Shown here: positions 51,537 through 59,778 of the stretch, piece by piece
How the letters are laid out: each line of letters starts with the position of its first letter
Numbering within the stretch: position 1 is the first letter of the stretch
Assembly (NCBI RefSeq): GCF_018603435.1
Contig: NZ_CP075682.1
Span: 1,922,001-1,986,000 of the forward strand
Origin: Chryseobacterium sp. ZHDP1
GTDB lineage: Bacteria > Bacteroidota > Bacteroidia > Flavobacteriales > Weeksellaceae
Length of the DNA stretch: 64,000 nt
Reading direction: 5' to 3'
Made by a program: the position numbers and the translations under genes
Notes under the pieces: model-generated
What the model was told of the DNA's origin: nothing
What the model saw: the letters and a program-made list of their open reading frames with translations, nothing else
The model's database searches: none

Positions 51537-51561
51537 CGACATTTCATTTAATGAAATGCCG
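51537..51561 (-). terminator. Terminator of the DUF2147 gene
   Basis: GCATTTCAT-TAA-ATGAAATGT on the minus strand (one G-T pair), then CGTTTTTG; 26 bases past the stop. Confidence 0.55.
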
Positions 51562-51586
51562 CTTATTAATTTTTATTTAATTCCGG

Positions 51587-52003
51587 TTAATTAACTTTCT
51601 GCCAGGTCTGTGATCTTCCGATGAAAGATAAACCAATATATCCTCTCACATTCAGGTTATCGCCGCTTCTTGTGATCGTACACTTGTACGTTTTTCCTGT
51701 TTTAGGATCTGTAATGGTTCCTCCTGTAAATTCATCCCCATCCTTTTTTAGGTTTCTGATGATTTCCATTCCCTGAATAGGCTTATTTTTTCTGTCGTCT
51801 TTACATTCCGTACAGTTCGGGTTTGCCGGTTTTATCAGCAACTGGGAAATTCTCCCGAAATACTGATCTCCTTTTTTATAGATCTCAACAATAGATTTAG
51901 CCTGTTTTGTTTCGTCATCTATGGTTTTCCATTTTCCTTCAATCTGCGCAAAAGACATTACTCCGAATAATGAAAGCGCGAAGGTTAACAATAATTTTCT
52001 CAT
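51587..52003 (-). CDS. Exported DUF2147 protein
   Basis: The 138-residue protein has a signal peptide (MRKLLLTFALSLFGVMSFAQ). It then shows the DUF2147 pattern: IEGKWKTIDDETKQAKSIVEI, a CTECKD pair (Cys-x-x-Cys) near residue 65, IIRNLKKDGDEFTGGTITDP and NLNVRGYIGLSFIGRSQTW. Members are small periplasmic lipocalin-like proteins with no set role. Cys spacing is compatible with a disulfide or metal site. Confidence 0.9.
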   Translation of the reverse strand: MRKLLLTFALSLFGVMSFAQIEGKWKTIDDETKQAKSIVEIYKKGDQYFGRISQLLIKPANPNCTECKDDRKNKPIQGMEIIRNLKKDGDEFTGGTITDPKTGKTYKCTITRSGDNLNVRGYIGLSFIGRSQTWQKVN

Positions 52004-52199
52004 ATTTCTTATAGTTTTAATTTCAATAAAATAATTTCGTTGTCTATTATTGCTAAAAATATAAATTAATTTTAAAACAACAAAAAATTTTATTATCCTT
52101 CACATAGATTACAAGATATATACCAAAAAAACAGGACAAAAAGTGGTAAAATGCAATATCCAGCACAACATTCAGTAATGAGAATCAATTCATTATGAT

Positions 52200-54131
52200 T
52201 TAATTCATTTTTCTGTTTATTACCCGATCCATATAATCCTGATACCAGGCTTTGGCAATTTGTTTTCCTTTTTGCGCTTCCGGATCAGATCTCAACTGAT
52301 CCATCAGATTTTTTTCCAATCCTAAATCAGACTGATCAAAGATCCCCACAATCTCTTTTCCATCGAAACGGTAGATGTAATTCCCGATGATAAACTGCTC
52401 CACCGTTCCGTCTGAATTGGCAATAATGGGCGAATACTGCTTCTCGCTCACCAGACTTCTTCCCCAGCTTCTGATTTTTTTATGATAACCGATTAAATCT
52501 GCAAGCGTAGGATAAATATCAATCTGCTGCGCGAGTTCAGGATTTACGCCTTTTAAATTGTATGCAGGATTTGGTGAATAAAAGATTAAAGGCACTGCGA
52601 AACGATTCATTGTTTTATCGTATTCGGGATAATAAATTTCGTTGGTATGATCTCCCGTAAAAACAAAGATGGTATTATTGAACCACGGTTGTTTTTTAGC
52701 CGTTTCAAAATACTTTCTGATCGCATAATCTGTATATTGGATCGGTTCATGCATCTGAATTTTTCCTTTTTTAAACTTTCCGTTGTATTTCTCAGGAATT
52801 TTAAACGGATGATGTGAAGATGCCGTGAATACGGTTGTCATAAAAGGCTGCTTTTTCCCTACATTTTTCGCAAAATACTGTAAAAAAGGTTCATCCCAGA
52901 TTGCCCAGATTCCGTCGAAATCTTTATCGTTATTGTATTCTGTCTTTCCAAAATAGTGTTTGAAGCCTAAGATGTTTCCAAAGCCCAAAAATCCCATGGA
53001 ACCATTCGGAGCGCCATGATAGAAAGAAGTATCGTATCCCATTTCGTTGCAAACGGAAACAATGGACTGGATTTTTTGGTTGGAATACGGCGAACTTGTA
53101 AAAGCGTCGGTTAAACTCGGAATTCCGGCAAGAACGGAACTCATCCCGTGAATCGACTGTCTTCCGTTGGCAAAAGTGTTCGGAAAAATAAGACTCTGCC
53201 CTGCCAAACTGTCGATAAACGGAGTGTAAGAAACGTAATCTTTGATATTTTTGTCTTTATTGAATGCTCCTGAATATTCTCTTCCGAAGGATTCTACAAT
53301 AAAAATAACAATATTTGGTTTTTCTGCGACTTCCCTATTATATTCTTTATAAGGATGAATATTCTGTTCAATAAATTTTTCATCTACAAAATGAACTTCC
53401 TTAAAATTATTCGTATTTAAAGTTCGGAAAAAGGAAAACGTACTGTTCAAAACGACATTTCCCTGCGCCGGAATTTTCACGAAACGATTGGCATCCACCA
53501 GATTGATGGGTCTTGTGCTGTGCTTAAAGTCTCCACGGATTCCACCGACAGCCAAAACAGCCGTTATGCAAAGCGTTATCACAGACCACACAAAATACGG
53601 AACCAGCTTTTCTGGTTTGTTTTCCTGAACTTTTACTTTTTTATAAAGAAAAATCCAAAGGATCATTAAACCAACAAATCCAATCAGAACAAAAGGATTC
53701 TGAGCAACAGAAGTTGTAAAAACCTTAAAAATATTGCTTTCGTGCTGCGCAACCTGCAACGCGGCAGAAGTAAGCCTCATCTGCGAAAATCTGAAATACA
53801 CCATATCTCCGAAATTCATTGCATAAGCAATTCCGTTGGTGATAAAATACAGCCAGAAAAGAAATTTCTGATAACTTTTTTTAGTATTGATGATGACCGG
53901 AATGATGCTCAGAAGAATAAAAAGGGCATTTACATATAAAATTGCCGTTGTATCGAACGCAATCCCATGGAAAGACAGACTGAAATAATCTGAAACAGAA
54001 TCGATCTTTATTAAGTCTTTATTAAAGTACCAGAATAAAAATCTTGCGATCTGATAGAAAAAATAGGCTAAAAAAATTCTGTACAAAAGCACCAGAACTT
54101 CCTGTTTTCTAAATTCTTTAAACAATTTCAT
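52200..54131 (-). CDS. LTA synthase / sulfatase-family phosphoglycerol transferase-like protein
   Basis: A 643-residue inner-membrane enzyme. Five helices in the first 200 residues (for example FLLIIPVIINTKK-type stretches) are followed by an extracytoplasmic alkaline-phosphatase-fold domain: NIVIFIVESFGREYSGAFNK, NTFANGRQSIHGMSSVLAGI, FTASSHHPFKIPEKYNGK and VFTGDHTNEIYYPE, with the metal-binding Asp/His residues. In firmicutes LtaS polymerises glycerol phosphate. Bacteroidetes homologs probably modify other envelope glycans or lipids; the substrate is unknown. Confidence 0.85.
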   Translation of the reverse strand: MKLFKEFRKQEVLVLLYRIFLAYFFYQIARFLFWYFNKDLIKIDSVSDYFSLSFHGIAFDTTAILYVNALFILLSIIPVIINTKKSYQKFLFWLYFITNGIAYAMNFGDMVYFRFSQMRLTSAALQVAQHESNIFKVFTTSVAQNPFVLIGFVGLMILWIFLYKKVKVQENKPEKLVPYFVWSVITLCITAVLAVGGIRGDFKHSTRPINLVDANRFVKIPAQGNVVLNSTFSFFRTLNTNNFKEVHFVDEKFIEQNIHPYKEYNREVAEKPNIVIFIVESFGREYSGAFNKDKNIKDYVSYTPFIDSLAGQSLIFPNTFANGRQSIHGMSSVLAGIPSLTDAFTSSPYSNQKIQSIVSVCNEMGYDTSFYHGAPNGSMGFLGFGNILGFKHYFGKTEYNNDKDFDGIWAIWDEPFLQYFAKNVGKKQPFMTTVFTASSHHPFKIPEKYNGKFKKGKIQMHEPIQYTDYAIRKYFETAKKQPWFNNTIFVFTGDHTNEIYYPEYDKTMNRFAVPLIFYSPNPAYNLKGVNPELAQQIDIYPTLADLIGYHKKIRSWGRSLVSEKQYSPIIANSDGTVEQFIIGNYIYRFDGKEIVGIFDQSDLGLEKNLMDQLRSDPEAQKGKQIAKAWYQDYMDRVINRKMN

Positions 54132-54135
54132 GCTG

Positions 54136-54143
54136 CAAATTTA
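54136..54143 (-). promoter_or_regulatory. -7 box TAAATTTG, 4 bases before the LtaS-like ATG
   Basis: TAAATTTG-CAGC-ATG on the minus strand; predicts a leaderless transcript. Confidence 0.55.
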
Positions 54144-54243
54144 CATTAAATTCGAATTAATTTAACAATATCTCCCTGTAACGGCTTATCAATCCACAAT
54201 AATTGATGCACCGTTTAATTAACGCTTTGTTACTTTAATTTAT

Positions 54244-54251
54244 TAATTTTG
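54244..54251 (+). promoter_or_regulatory. -7 box TAATTTTG, 5 bases before the pssA ATG
   Basis: TAATTTTG-TGCCT-ATG. It overlaps an in-frame GTG, so the ATG is the start; again a leaderless arrangement. Confidence 0.5.
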
Positions 54252-54256
54252 TGCCT

Positions 54257-54970
54257 ATGAATTTTATTAAAAATAATCTTGCCAACGCGATAACGTTAGG
54301 AAACCTGTTTTCCGGATGTATCGGCGCCATTCATCTTATTTCAGGAGATTATCAGACGACTGCGATTTGCATCGTGCTTTCTCTGGTTCTGGATTTCTTT
54401 GATGGTTTTACGGCAAGAGCGTTAAAGGCAAACTCCAATCTTGGAACCCAACTAGATTCTTTAGCAGATATGGTGAGCTTCGGACTGGTTCCGGGACTGA
54501 CGATGTTTAAAATGCTTGAACCGTTTGGAACGGATCTCTTTGGGATGACCTTACCGTTTGGGATTCAATATTTCGGGTTGCTGATTACATTATTTTCCTG
54601 TTTAAGACTGGCAATTTTTAATTTAGACGAAGATCAGAAATATTATTTTAAAGGACTGAATACGCCGAGTAATACGATTTTAATTTTCGGACTGTTTTAC
54701 GCTTTCAAAGAAAATCAGAGCTTTGAATTTCTCATGAATAATGAACTTGCATTGATTGTTTTAAACGTAATTTCTTCCTGGCTTTTGATCTCGCCGATAA
54801 AAATGATCGCGATGAAATTCAAATCGATGAAACTGCAGGATAATTATCCTAAAATTGCGTTATTGGTTGGTTCTGTTATTATTTTAGCTATCTTTAAAAC
54901 GGTCGGAATCCCGATGGTGATTCTTTATTATATTTTAATCTCAATTATATTTCAAAAACAACTAAAATAA
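54257..54970 (+). CDS. pssA: CDP-diacylglycerol--serine O-phosphatidyltransferase
   Basis: A 237-residue membrane enzyme with about six to seven helices and the complete CDP-alcohol transferase motif D-FF-DGFTARALKANSNLGTQLDSLAD, with the Gly and all four Asp. NLFSGCIGAIHLISGDYQTT and SLADMVSFGLVPG are typical of bacterial PssA. It makes phosphatidylserine, precursor of phosphatidylethanolamine. Length and motifs fit well. It is the intact counterpart to the motif-altered homolog at 18.5 kb. Confidence 0.93.
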   Translation: MNFIKNNLANAITLGNLFSGCIGAIHLISGDYQTTAICIVLSLVLDFFDGFTARALKANSNLGTQLDSLADMVSFGLVPGLTMFKMLEPFGTDLFGMTLPFGIQYFGLLITLFSCLRLAIFNLDEDQKYYFKGLNTPSNTILIFGLFYAFKENQSFEFLMNNELALIVLNVISSWLLISPIKMIAMKFKSMKLQDNYPKIALLVGSVIILAIFKTVGIPMVILYYILISIIFQKQLK

Positions 54971-55044
54971 ATTTATGTGTTGAATAATGGACATTTAAAT
55001 CCATTTTCAAATTACCACATTCTCAAATTTTCAAATTATAAAAA

Positions 55045-55809
55045 ATGAATTTAAAACTACATAAACCGCTCTGCATTTTTGATCTGGAAACCACAGGAAC
55101 GAACATCGGGAAAGACCGTATTGTTGAAATCTGTATTTTAAAAGTAAATCCTGATTCGTCGAGAGAAAGCAAAACATGGAGGGTAAATCCTGAAATGCCG
55201 ATCCCGAAAGAATGCAGCGAAATCCACGGAATTTATGATGAAGATGTAAAAGATGCGCCCACCTTTAAAGAAATTGCTCCAAAAGTGATGGAAATGATTA
55301 CCGGTGCGGATTTAGGAGGTTTCAATTCCAACAGATTCGATGTTCCATTGTTAGCGGAAGAGCTGCTTCGTGCCGAGTTTGATTTTGATTTGAATAAATT
55401 CAAACTGGTTGATGCACAGACCATTTTCTTTAAAAAGGAACCCCGAAATTTGGGAGCTGCCTATCAGTTTTATTGCGGAAAAACACTGGAAAACGCCCAT
55501 TCTGCGGAAGCCGATGTTATGGCAACTTTCGAAGTACTTGATGCGCAGGTCGGAAAATACGATGATGTACCGAACGAAATCGCAGAATTAAGCAATTTTT
55601 CGTCTCAGAACAAATTCGCAGATCTTGCCGGAATGATTCACTTCAACGAAAACGGACAGGAAATCTTTGCTTTCGGAAAATATAAGGGACAAACGGTAAA
55701 ATCTGTTTTCCAGAAAGATCTGGGCTATTACGGATGGCTTCAGAACGCTGATTTCCCATTGTATACCAAAAAGGTTTTCACGAAAATCCAATTATCAAGC
55801 AAGTTTTAA
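55045..55809 (+). CDS. DnaQ-like 3'-5' exonuclease
   Basis: The 254-residue DEDDh exonuclease has FDLETTGTNIGKDRIVEICILK (Asp-x-Glu of motif I, family-typical), GFNSNRFDVPLLAEELLRAE (motif II Asp) and AHSAEADVMATFEVLDAQVG (motif III His and Asp). The C-terminal 70 residues (FGKYKGQTVKSVFQKDLGYYGWL) form a DUF3820-like exonuclease-associated region. It may proofread or act in repair, but the polC/dnaE context is absent. Last ordinary gene before the Rhs array. Confidence 0.88.
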   Translation: MNLKLHKPLCIFDLETTGTNIGKDRIVEICILKVNPDSSRESKTWRVNPEMPIPKECSEIHGIYDEDVKDAPTFKEIAPKVMEMITGADLGGFNSNRFDVPLLAEELLRAEFDFDLNKFKLVDAQTIFFKKEPRNLGAAYQFYCGKTLENAHSAEADVMATFEVLDAQVGKYDDVPNEIAELSNFSSQNKFADLAGMIHFNENGQEIFAFGKYKGQTVKSVFQKDLGYYGWLQNADFPLYTKKVFTKIQLSSKF

Positions 55810-55825
55810 ATGATAAGTGAGCCGG

Positions 55826-56031
55826 TTAAAAAGATGCTTTAATGAGCGATTGATTATGACGGTTCTATTCCTAAAGAAGTAATTTTGGAAGATAAAACGG
55901 AACTTGAACAGATCAGATAATACAACAGCTCGAAGAGGAAGACAAGCAAACCATTTTTCCGGCTCGTGGAAAAAATGCTTACCCATAAAAAGTTTAAAGA
56001 TTTTTTTGCCAAAAACGCAGCTACGCTATAA
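55826..56031 (+). pseudogene. XRE regulator 3' remnant (unit A)
   Basis: Encodes the tail of an XRE-family regulator: YDGSIPKEVILEDKTELEQI then, after a lost base, LIQQLEEEDK-like residues and VEKMLTHKKFKDFFAKNAAT. Comparison with the copy at 59.5 kb shows at least two frameshifting indels. The 5' half with the DNA-binding domain is missing. It is immediately followed by the array hairpin. Confidence 0.75.
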
Positions 56032-56038
56032 AACACAT

Positions 56039-56095
56039 AACCCACCGCTTTCCGGTGGGTTATTTATTATTGCTAACGGATTAAAAATCCGCGAG
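56039..56095. repeat. Array module copy 1: CCCACCG hairpin and TATTTATTATTGC...CCGCGAG tail
   Basis: AACCCACCG-CTTTC-CGGTGGGTT bidirectional terminator, then TATTTATTATTGCTAACGGA and a second small hairpin CGGATTAAAAATCCG. Same module at 57.77, 59.68, 61.43 and 63.67 kb. Confidence 0.85.
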
Positions 56096-56106
56096 ATCAT
56101 GGCATA

Positions 56107-56307
56107 TCAAAATTTATGAGACTGAAATCTGTCAGAAAAAAGAAATAGTATCCAAAAAAGAAAACCAAAAATAATATCAAATATTATATTAGCAGATTTT
56201 AATTGATGATGCACTATAATATTATATATAATATCAATCCCTATGATAATTCCACAAAATTTCAATAAATATATAATTGCTCTTATAATAATTCTACCGT
56301 TTATCAT
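56107..56307 (-). CDS. Small membrane protein, putative immunity to Rhs tip A
   Basis: The 66-residue protein has two hydrophobic helices (IIYLLKFCGIIIGIDIIYNI and ANIIFDIIFGFLFWILFLFS) and a short charged end. Its ATG overlaps the Rhs stop codon (TAATG), as seen for many toxin-immunity pairs. A membrane immunity protein would suit a toxin acting at or crossing the inner membrane. No family is recognised; the immunity role rests on position. Confidence 0.6.
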   Translation of the reverse strand: MINGRIIIRAIIYLLKFCGIIIGIDIIYNIIVHHQLKSANIIFDIIFGFLFWILFLFSDRFQSHKF

Positions 56308-57422
56308 TACTTTTTATTCTGATTTATATTTTTCTCAGCGTTTTCATCATGTTCTCTTATTGAATTTAATTGATTAAAGGTTCCTGAATAAAAATTATAA
56401 ATAAACCCAATTACAAGACCTTTTATAGAAGGTTTTTCAAATTTCCCTTTCTCTATAGAAGATAAACCCATACCAACTGCCAATCCTTTTAAATCAATTG
56501 TATAATCAAAAATGGTTGCTAAATTATCATTATAAATAGCACGATCTACTAAGGTAATAGAATTGTAAGTTGAATAAATAGATCCCATTCCTCCAGCATG
56601 AAGAGCATTTGCATCAACCATTTGACCAGATAATTTAACCCAATGATTATTATTTAATTGATATGTATTTTTATCATTCGAATAAAATTTATCACCATTC
56701 TTATTTAAATCACCTGTCGGTCTATCATCCACAGCAGTCACAGATTTACCTGTTTCTCCTAATTGTCCTGTTGAACCAGCATCAATGTTTTTACCTAAAA
56801 TATTATCAGTTACCGAGCCATCGCTATTTAAATTATAACTTGAAGTAATTTCTTGATTATCTTTTCCTAAATTATATCCAGAAACAGCTTTACCACTAGC
56901 CGCGAAATATTTTGCCCCTTCAATTTTATTGTCTTTAAAGAACTGATCTGCGTTATCTTTATTAAGTTTGGAATTATATTGGTAATTACCATCTTTGTCT
57001 GTGTACCAATCTGCTCCTGTAGGATCTGTCCTGATAATGGGATTATTACCAACATAATTATATGGTGAGTGTGAATAGTAAAATTCACTTAATAAATCTT
57101 GAACACCCCAACGTCCAATATCGGGCATATAAAACCTTGCTCCGTAATCATACATGCCGGATTCCTGCAGTTCCTTCCCATTGTATTTATAATTTTTATA
57201 CGAACCCGCTCCGAAGAAAGAATTTCCACTCTTCAAATGATTCATTCCGAAAGGGTAATAATCATTTACATCTATAATTTCAAGAGCGCCTGCGCTGTTT
57301 CTTCCGAAACTTACCCTCGTATTTCCCAAATGATCTTTGTATTGGTAAATATACTGATCTTTTTTGTAATCATAAAATCCTTCTGCGGTTGGGAAAAACT
57401 CTAAGTCAGGAGTTTTAATCAT
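56307..57422 (-). CDS. Truncated Rhs C-terminal cassette A: core end plus variable tip
   Basis: The first 125 residues are the conserved Rhs-core end: YQYKDHLGNTRVSFGRNSAG, YYPFGMNHLKSGNSFFGAGS, YDYGARFYMPDIGRWGVQDL and PYNYVGNNPIIRTDPTGADW. The remaining 245 residues (DGNYQYNSKLNKDNADQFFK to the C-terminus) are the unique tip, with a GLAVGMGLSSIEKG and KGLVIGFIYNFYSG hydrophobic part near the end. Toxin activity is not recognised. The upstream Rhs frame (57423-57592) is joined out of frame, so the cassette is not connected to a full Rhs gene. Confidence 0.75.
   Translation of the reverse strand: MIKTPDLEFFPTAEGFYDYKKDQYIYQYKDHLGNTRVSFGRNSAGALEIIDVNDYYPFGMNHLKSGNSFFGAGSYKNYKYNGKELQESGMYDYGARFYMPDIGRWGVQDLLSEFYYSHSPYNYVGNNPIIRTDPTGADWYTDKDGNYQYNSKLNKDNADQFFKDNKIEGAKYFAASGKAVSGYNLGKDNQEITSSYNLNSDGSVTDNILGKNIDAGSTGQLGETGKSVTAVDDRPTGDLNKNGDKFYSNDKNTYQLNNNHWVKLSGQMVDANALHAGGMGSIYSTYNSITLVDRAIYNDNLATIFDYTIDLKGLAVGMGLSSIEKGKFEKPSIKGLVIGFIYNFYSGTFNQLNSIREHDENAEKNINQNKK
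57109..57415. repeat. Rhs-core direct repeat, copy A
   Basis: About 300 bases shared, with few differences, by all four cassettes (also 59113-59417, 61089-61395 and 62676-62990). It encodes DLEFFPTAEGFYDYKK through YMPDIGRWG. Confidence 0.8.
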
Positions 57423-57585
57423 TCCACACCTCCTAAATCAACAAGATTGAAAGCCTGCATTTCCATAGCCCTGCTTTGGGGAGCCATCATCATCATGGCT
57501 TCCATCGGAGTATTCCTGTTGATAAATTGGTTTTTGTCGCTAAACATTTCGGGATTTCCGTAGATGATATTATTTTCTTCAATGG
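57423..57585 (-). pseudogene. Rhs-core fragment upstream of cassette A, frameshifted
   Basis: Encodes IEENNIIYGNPEMFSDKNQ, then INRNTPMEAMMMMAPQSRAM and AFNLVDLGGVE before a stop. In cassette B and D the equivalent frame continues into the core (PVGxxK...), so about 8 bases or a frame are lost here. The 5' side ends at the junction with XRE remnant B. Confidence 0.7.
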
Positions 57586-57720
57586 AAAAAAACAAAACAG
57601 TTAAAACTTATCAATGAACTCGATGCCGAAGAAAAAAACATTCTTCTAAAACTAATCGAAACTTTCGTTTCTAAAAAACGATTTAAAGATTATCTACAGA
57701 AAAATATTGCTACGCTATAG
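57586..57720 (+). pseudogene. XRE regulator 3' remnant (unit B)
   Basis: In frame from 57595: KQLKLINELDAEEKNILLKL, IETFVSKKRFKDYLQKNIAT then Leu and TAG. It is a divergent relative of the tails at 56.0 and 59.6 kb. The 5' part of the gene is absent, replaced by the Rhs fragment on the opposite strand. Confidence 0.75.
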
Positions 57721-57746
57721 TTTCGTTTTGTATGACAAAACGAAAC
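57720..57746. repeat. 11-bp inverted repeat after XRE remnant B
   Basis: GTTTCGTTTTG-TATGA-CAAAACGAAAC. It precedes the array module here only. Confidence 0.8.
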
Positions 57747-57763
57747 AACTTTATAAAACACAA

Positions 57764-57827
57764 AATCCACCGCAATTGCGGTGGGTTATTTATTATTGCT
57801 CACGGATTACAAATCCGCGAGATTGGG
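57764..57827. repeat. Array module copy 2
   Basis: Perfect CCACCGCAATTGCGGTGG palindrome with A and T flanks, then TTATTTATTATTGCTCACGG and ATTACAAATCCGCGAG. Confidence 0.85.
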
Positions 57828-57850
57828 GTTAAAAATCCGCGTCATCGGGA

Positions 57851-58300
57851 TTATTTATCCCAACCTATGTGATTTTCTAAAATTACCGGATCTGATATTT
57901 TATTAAAACCTATTGGCTTATAAAAAATTAATGTTACAGTCAAAGGTTTTTTCATGTTACTATAATCTTCTTTTTTAAATATATATTGTACATATTTCAT
58001 CTTTATATCTGGTGATAAACCTATTGTATCTTTAATTTTTATTTCATCTTTTAATTTTTCTTGTATATTTAAAGCTTTGTAATGCTTGTGTAAAAAATAC
58101 AAATCACCTGCTGTTACACCAGGAAAATTTTCAGATTCGTAGATTAAACCATTATATGATTGCAAATCATTATTCTTAACAGCAGTCCAATATTCTCGAA
58201 CAGTATTTTTGATTTGCTCTTCATCTTTTTGTTTCTGATTTACACAGCAACTGATGCTTAATAATATTAAGATAAATGAAATATATTTAATTGTTTTCAT
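57851..58300 (-). CDS. Lipoprotein, putative immunity to Rhs tip B
   Basis: The 149-residue protein has a lipoprotein signal MKTIKYISFILILLSISCC (lipobox Ser-Cys-Cys). A compact domain with EEQIKNTVREYWTAVKNNDL, NYLIYESENFPGVTAGD-like residues and IKMKYVQYIFKKEDYS follows, similar in size to NTF2/DUF-type periplasmic proteins. It overlaps the toxin stop codon through TAATG. A periplasmic lipid-anchored immunity protein implies a toxin that meets it in the periplasm. Assignment rests on position. Confidence 0.65.
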   Translation of the reverse strand: MKTIKYISFILILLSISCCVNQKQKDEEQIKNTVREYWTAVKNNDLQSYNGLIYESENFPGVTAGDLYFLHKHYKALNIQEKLKDEIKIKDTIGLSPDIKMKYVQYIFKKEDYSNMKKPLTVTLIFYKPIGFNKISDPVILENHIGWDK

Positions 58301-59520
58301 TATGGTAAAACTTTTTTATTGGTGTTCAACTGCTCGTTAAGAGGCTGCACAGGCAAATTATTATTTCTTAGAATTTGCGTTCCATTTTGGATGATTAATG
58401 AATTTGGCATCAATCCTGCTCCCGGATTTGGTACAGTTCCATCAAAAACAAAATTGATCACATCATTTCTTGTTTGTTGGTTCATTTCAATTCCACTTTC
58501 ATTTACCAAATCTATAGCTCTATCCATTGTTTTAGCTTGAGAATTAATAAGTTTCACATCTTTAGAAGCCTGTACATATGCTTTTGTACTTTTAATGGCA
58601 TCAGGAACATTAGCAGCCAGATCTAATAATCCTAACAATTCTTGTGCGCCTCCCAGTCCTGCGCTTAATTTATCATAGAATTTAATCCTTGGGTTAGTAA
58701 TTACCCTTTCTTTATTCCTTCTATAGGTCTTAAATTTTTGGCTGTCAGCACTTTCCGGCATTTCCTTTACATTTTCCATAGTTCCTCCGTTTGGAGTAGG
58801 ACCGCTATAAGCATAAGATTTTAATTTTAAACCGCTGGAGCCATCAGACATTCTTGCAGCACCCGGATTATATCCTTGCGTGGATAATCCAATATCCGCT
58901 GGTGTGAAGGTTGCATATCCATTACTTATCTGTGATATTGGTGCTCGGACAACTCTCATTGCATTACCATGGATTGCAAAAAATCCAGTATGATTTTTCA
59001 ATAGTTCCAAGCCTTCCAACTCGACTCCCATTCCCATTTTATTTTCCTGAAATGCATACGTAGAATTGTAAGTATATTTTTCTGCCAAAGGATCAATATT
59101 AAAGAACCTTCCTACATCCGGCATATAGTTTCTCCACTTAAAACTGTAAAAACCAGTCTCCTGTAATTCCTGTCCCTGATACTTGTAATTTTTATACGAA
59201 CTCGCCCCAAAGAAAGAATTTCCACTCTTCAAATGATTCATTCCGAAAGGGTAATAATCATTTACATCTATAATTTCAAGAGCGCCTGCGCTATTTCTTC
59301 CGAAACTTACCCTCGTATTTCCCAAATGATCTTTGTACTGGTAAATATACTGATCTTTTTTGTAATCATAAAATCCTTCTGCGGTTGGGAAAAACTCTAG
59401 GTCAGGATTTTTCATTACGTTAAACGCACCTACAGGCTGAAACCCTCCGATGTCATCAGGACTAAATGCCTGCATCTCCATAGCCCTGCTTTGGGGAGTC
59501 ATCATCATCATGGCTTCCAT
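58300..59520 (-). CDS. Truncated Rhs C-terminal cassette B: core end plus variable tip
   Basis: Starts MEAMMMMTPQSRAMEMQAFS and runs through the Rhs core (VGAFNVMKNPDLEFFPTAEG, DHLGNTRVSFGRNSAGALEI, LQETGFYSFKWRNYMPDVGRF) to NIDPLAEKYTYNSTYAFQEN. The unique 250-residue tip begins near ENKMGMGVELEGLELLKNHT. It contains ARMSDGSSGLKLKSYAYSG, LGGAQELLGLLDLAANVPDA and ends QPLNEQLNTNKKVLP. No catalytic signature is recognised. The ATG is internal to the Rhs core, so this is a displaced fragment, not a full Rhs gene. Confidence 0.75.
   Translation of the reverse strand: MEAMMMMTPQSRAMEMQAFSPDDIGGFQPVGAFNVMKNPDLEFFPTAEGFYDYKKDQYIYQYKDHLGNTRVSFGRNSAGALEIIDVNDYYPFGMNHLKSGNSFFGASSYKNYKYQGQELQETGFYSFKWRNYMPDVGRFFNIDPLAEKYTYNSTYAFQENKMGMGVELEGLELLKNHTGFFAIHGNAMRVVRAPISQISNGYATFTPADIGLSTQGYNPGAARMSDGSSGLKLKSYAYSGPTPNGGTMENVKEMPESADSQKFKTYRRNKERVITNPRIKFYDKLSAGLGGAQELLGLLDLAANVPDAIKSTKAYVQASKDVKLINSQAKTMDRAIDLVNESGIEMNQQTRNDVINFVFDGTVPNPGAGLMPNSLIIQNGTQILRNNNLPVQPLNEQLNTNKKVLP
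59113..59417. repeat. Rhs-core direct repeat, copy B
   Basis: Near-identical to the copies in cassettes A and C over the FYDYKKDQYIYQYKDHLGNT to YYPFGMNHLKSG coding part; the 3' end (LQETGFYSFKWRNY) diverges. Confidence 0.75.
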
Positions 59521-59522
59521 CG

Positions 59523-59675
59523 GATAATTTTGAAGATAAAACGGAACTCGAACAGATCAGATTAATACAGCAGCTCGAGGAGGAAGACAAGCAAACCATT
59601 TTTCGCCTCGTGGAAAAAATGCTTACCAATAAAAAGTTTAAAGATTTTTTTGCCAAAAACGCAGCAACACTATAA
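59523..59675 (+). pseudogene. XRE regulator 3' remnant (unit C), frame intact
   Basis: NFEDKTELEQIRLIQQLEEE, DKQTIFRLVEKMLTNKKFKD and FFAKNAATL then TAA. It is the best preserved of the tails and shows what the frameshifted unit A copy encoded. Its left junction is the end of Rhs cassette B. Confidence 0.8.
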
Positions 59676-59682
59676 AACACAA

Positions 59683-59741
59683 AACCCACCGCTTTGCGGT
59701 GGGTTATTTATTATTGCTCACGGATTACAAATCCGCGAGAG
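59683..59741. repeat. Array module copy 3
   Basis: AACCCACCGC-TTT-GCGGTGGGTT hairpin, ATTTATTATTGCTCACGG and ATTACAAATCCGCGAGAG. Confidence 0.85.
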
Positions 59742-59778
59742 CGGGGTAATCGGGCAGCCTCTTTTGTGTTGCTTATTT

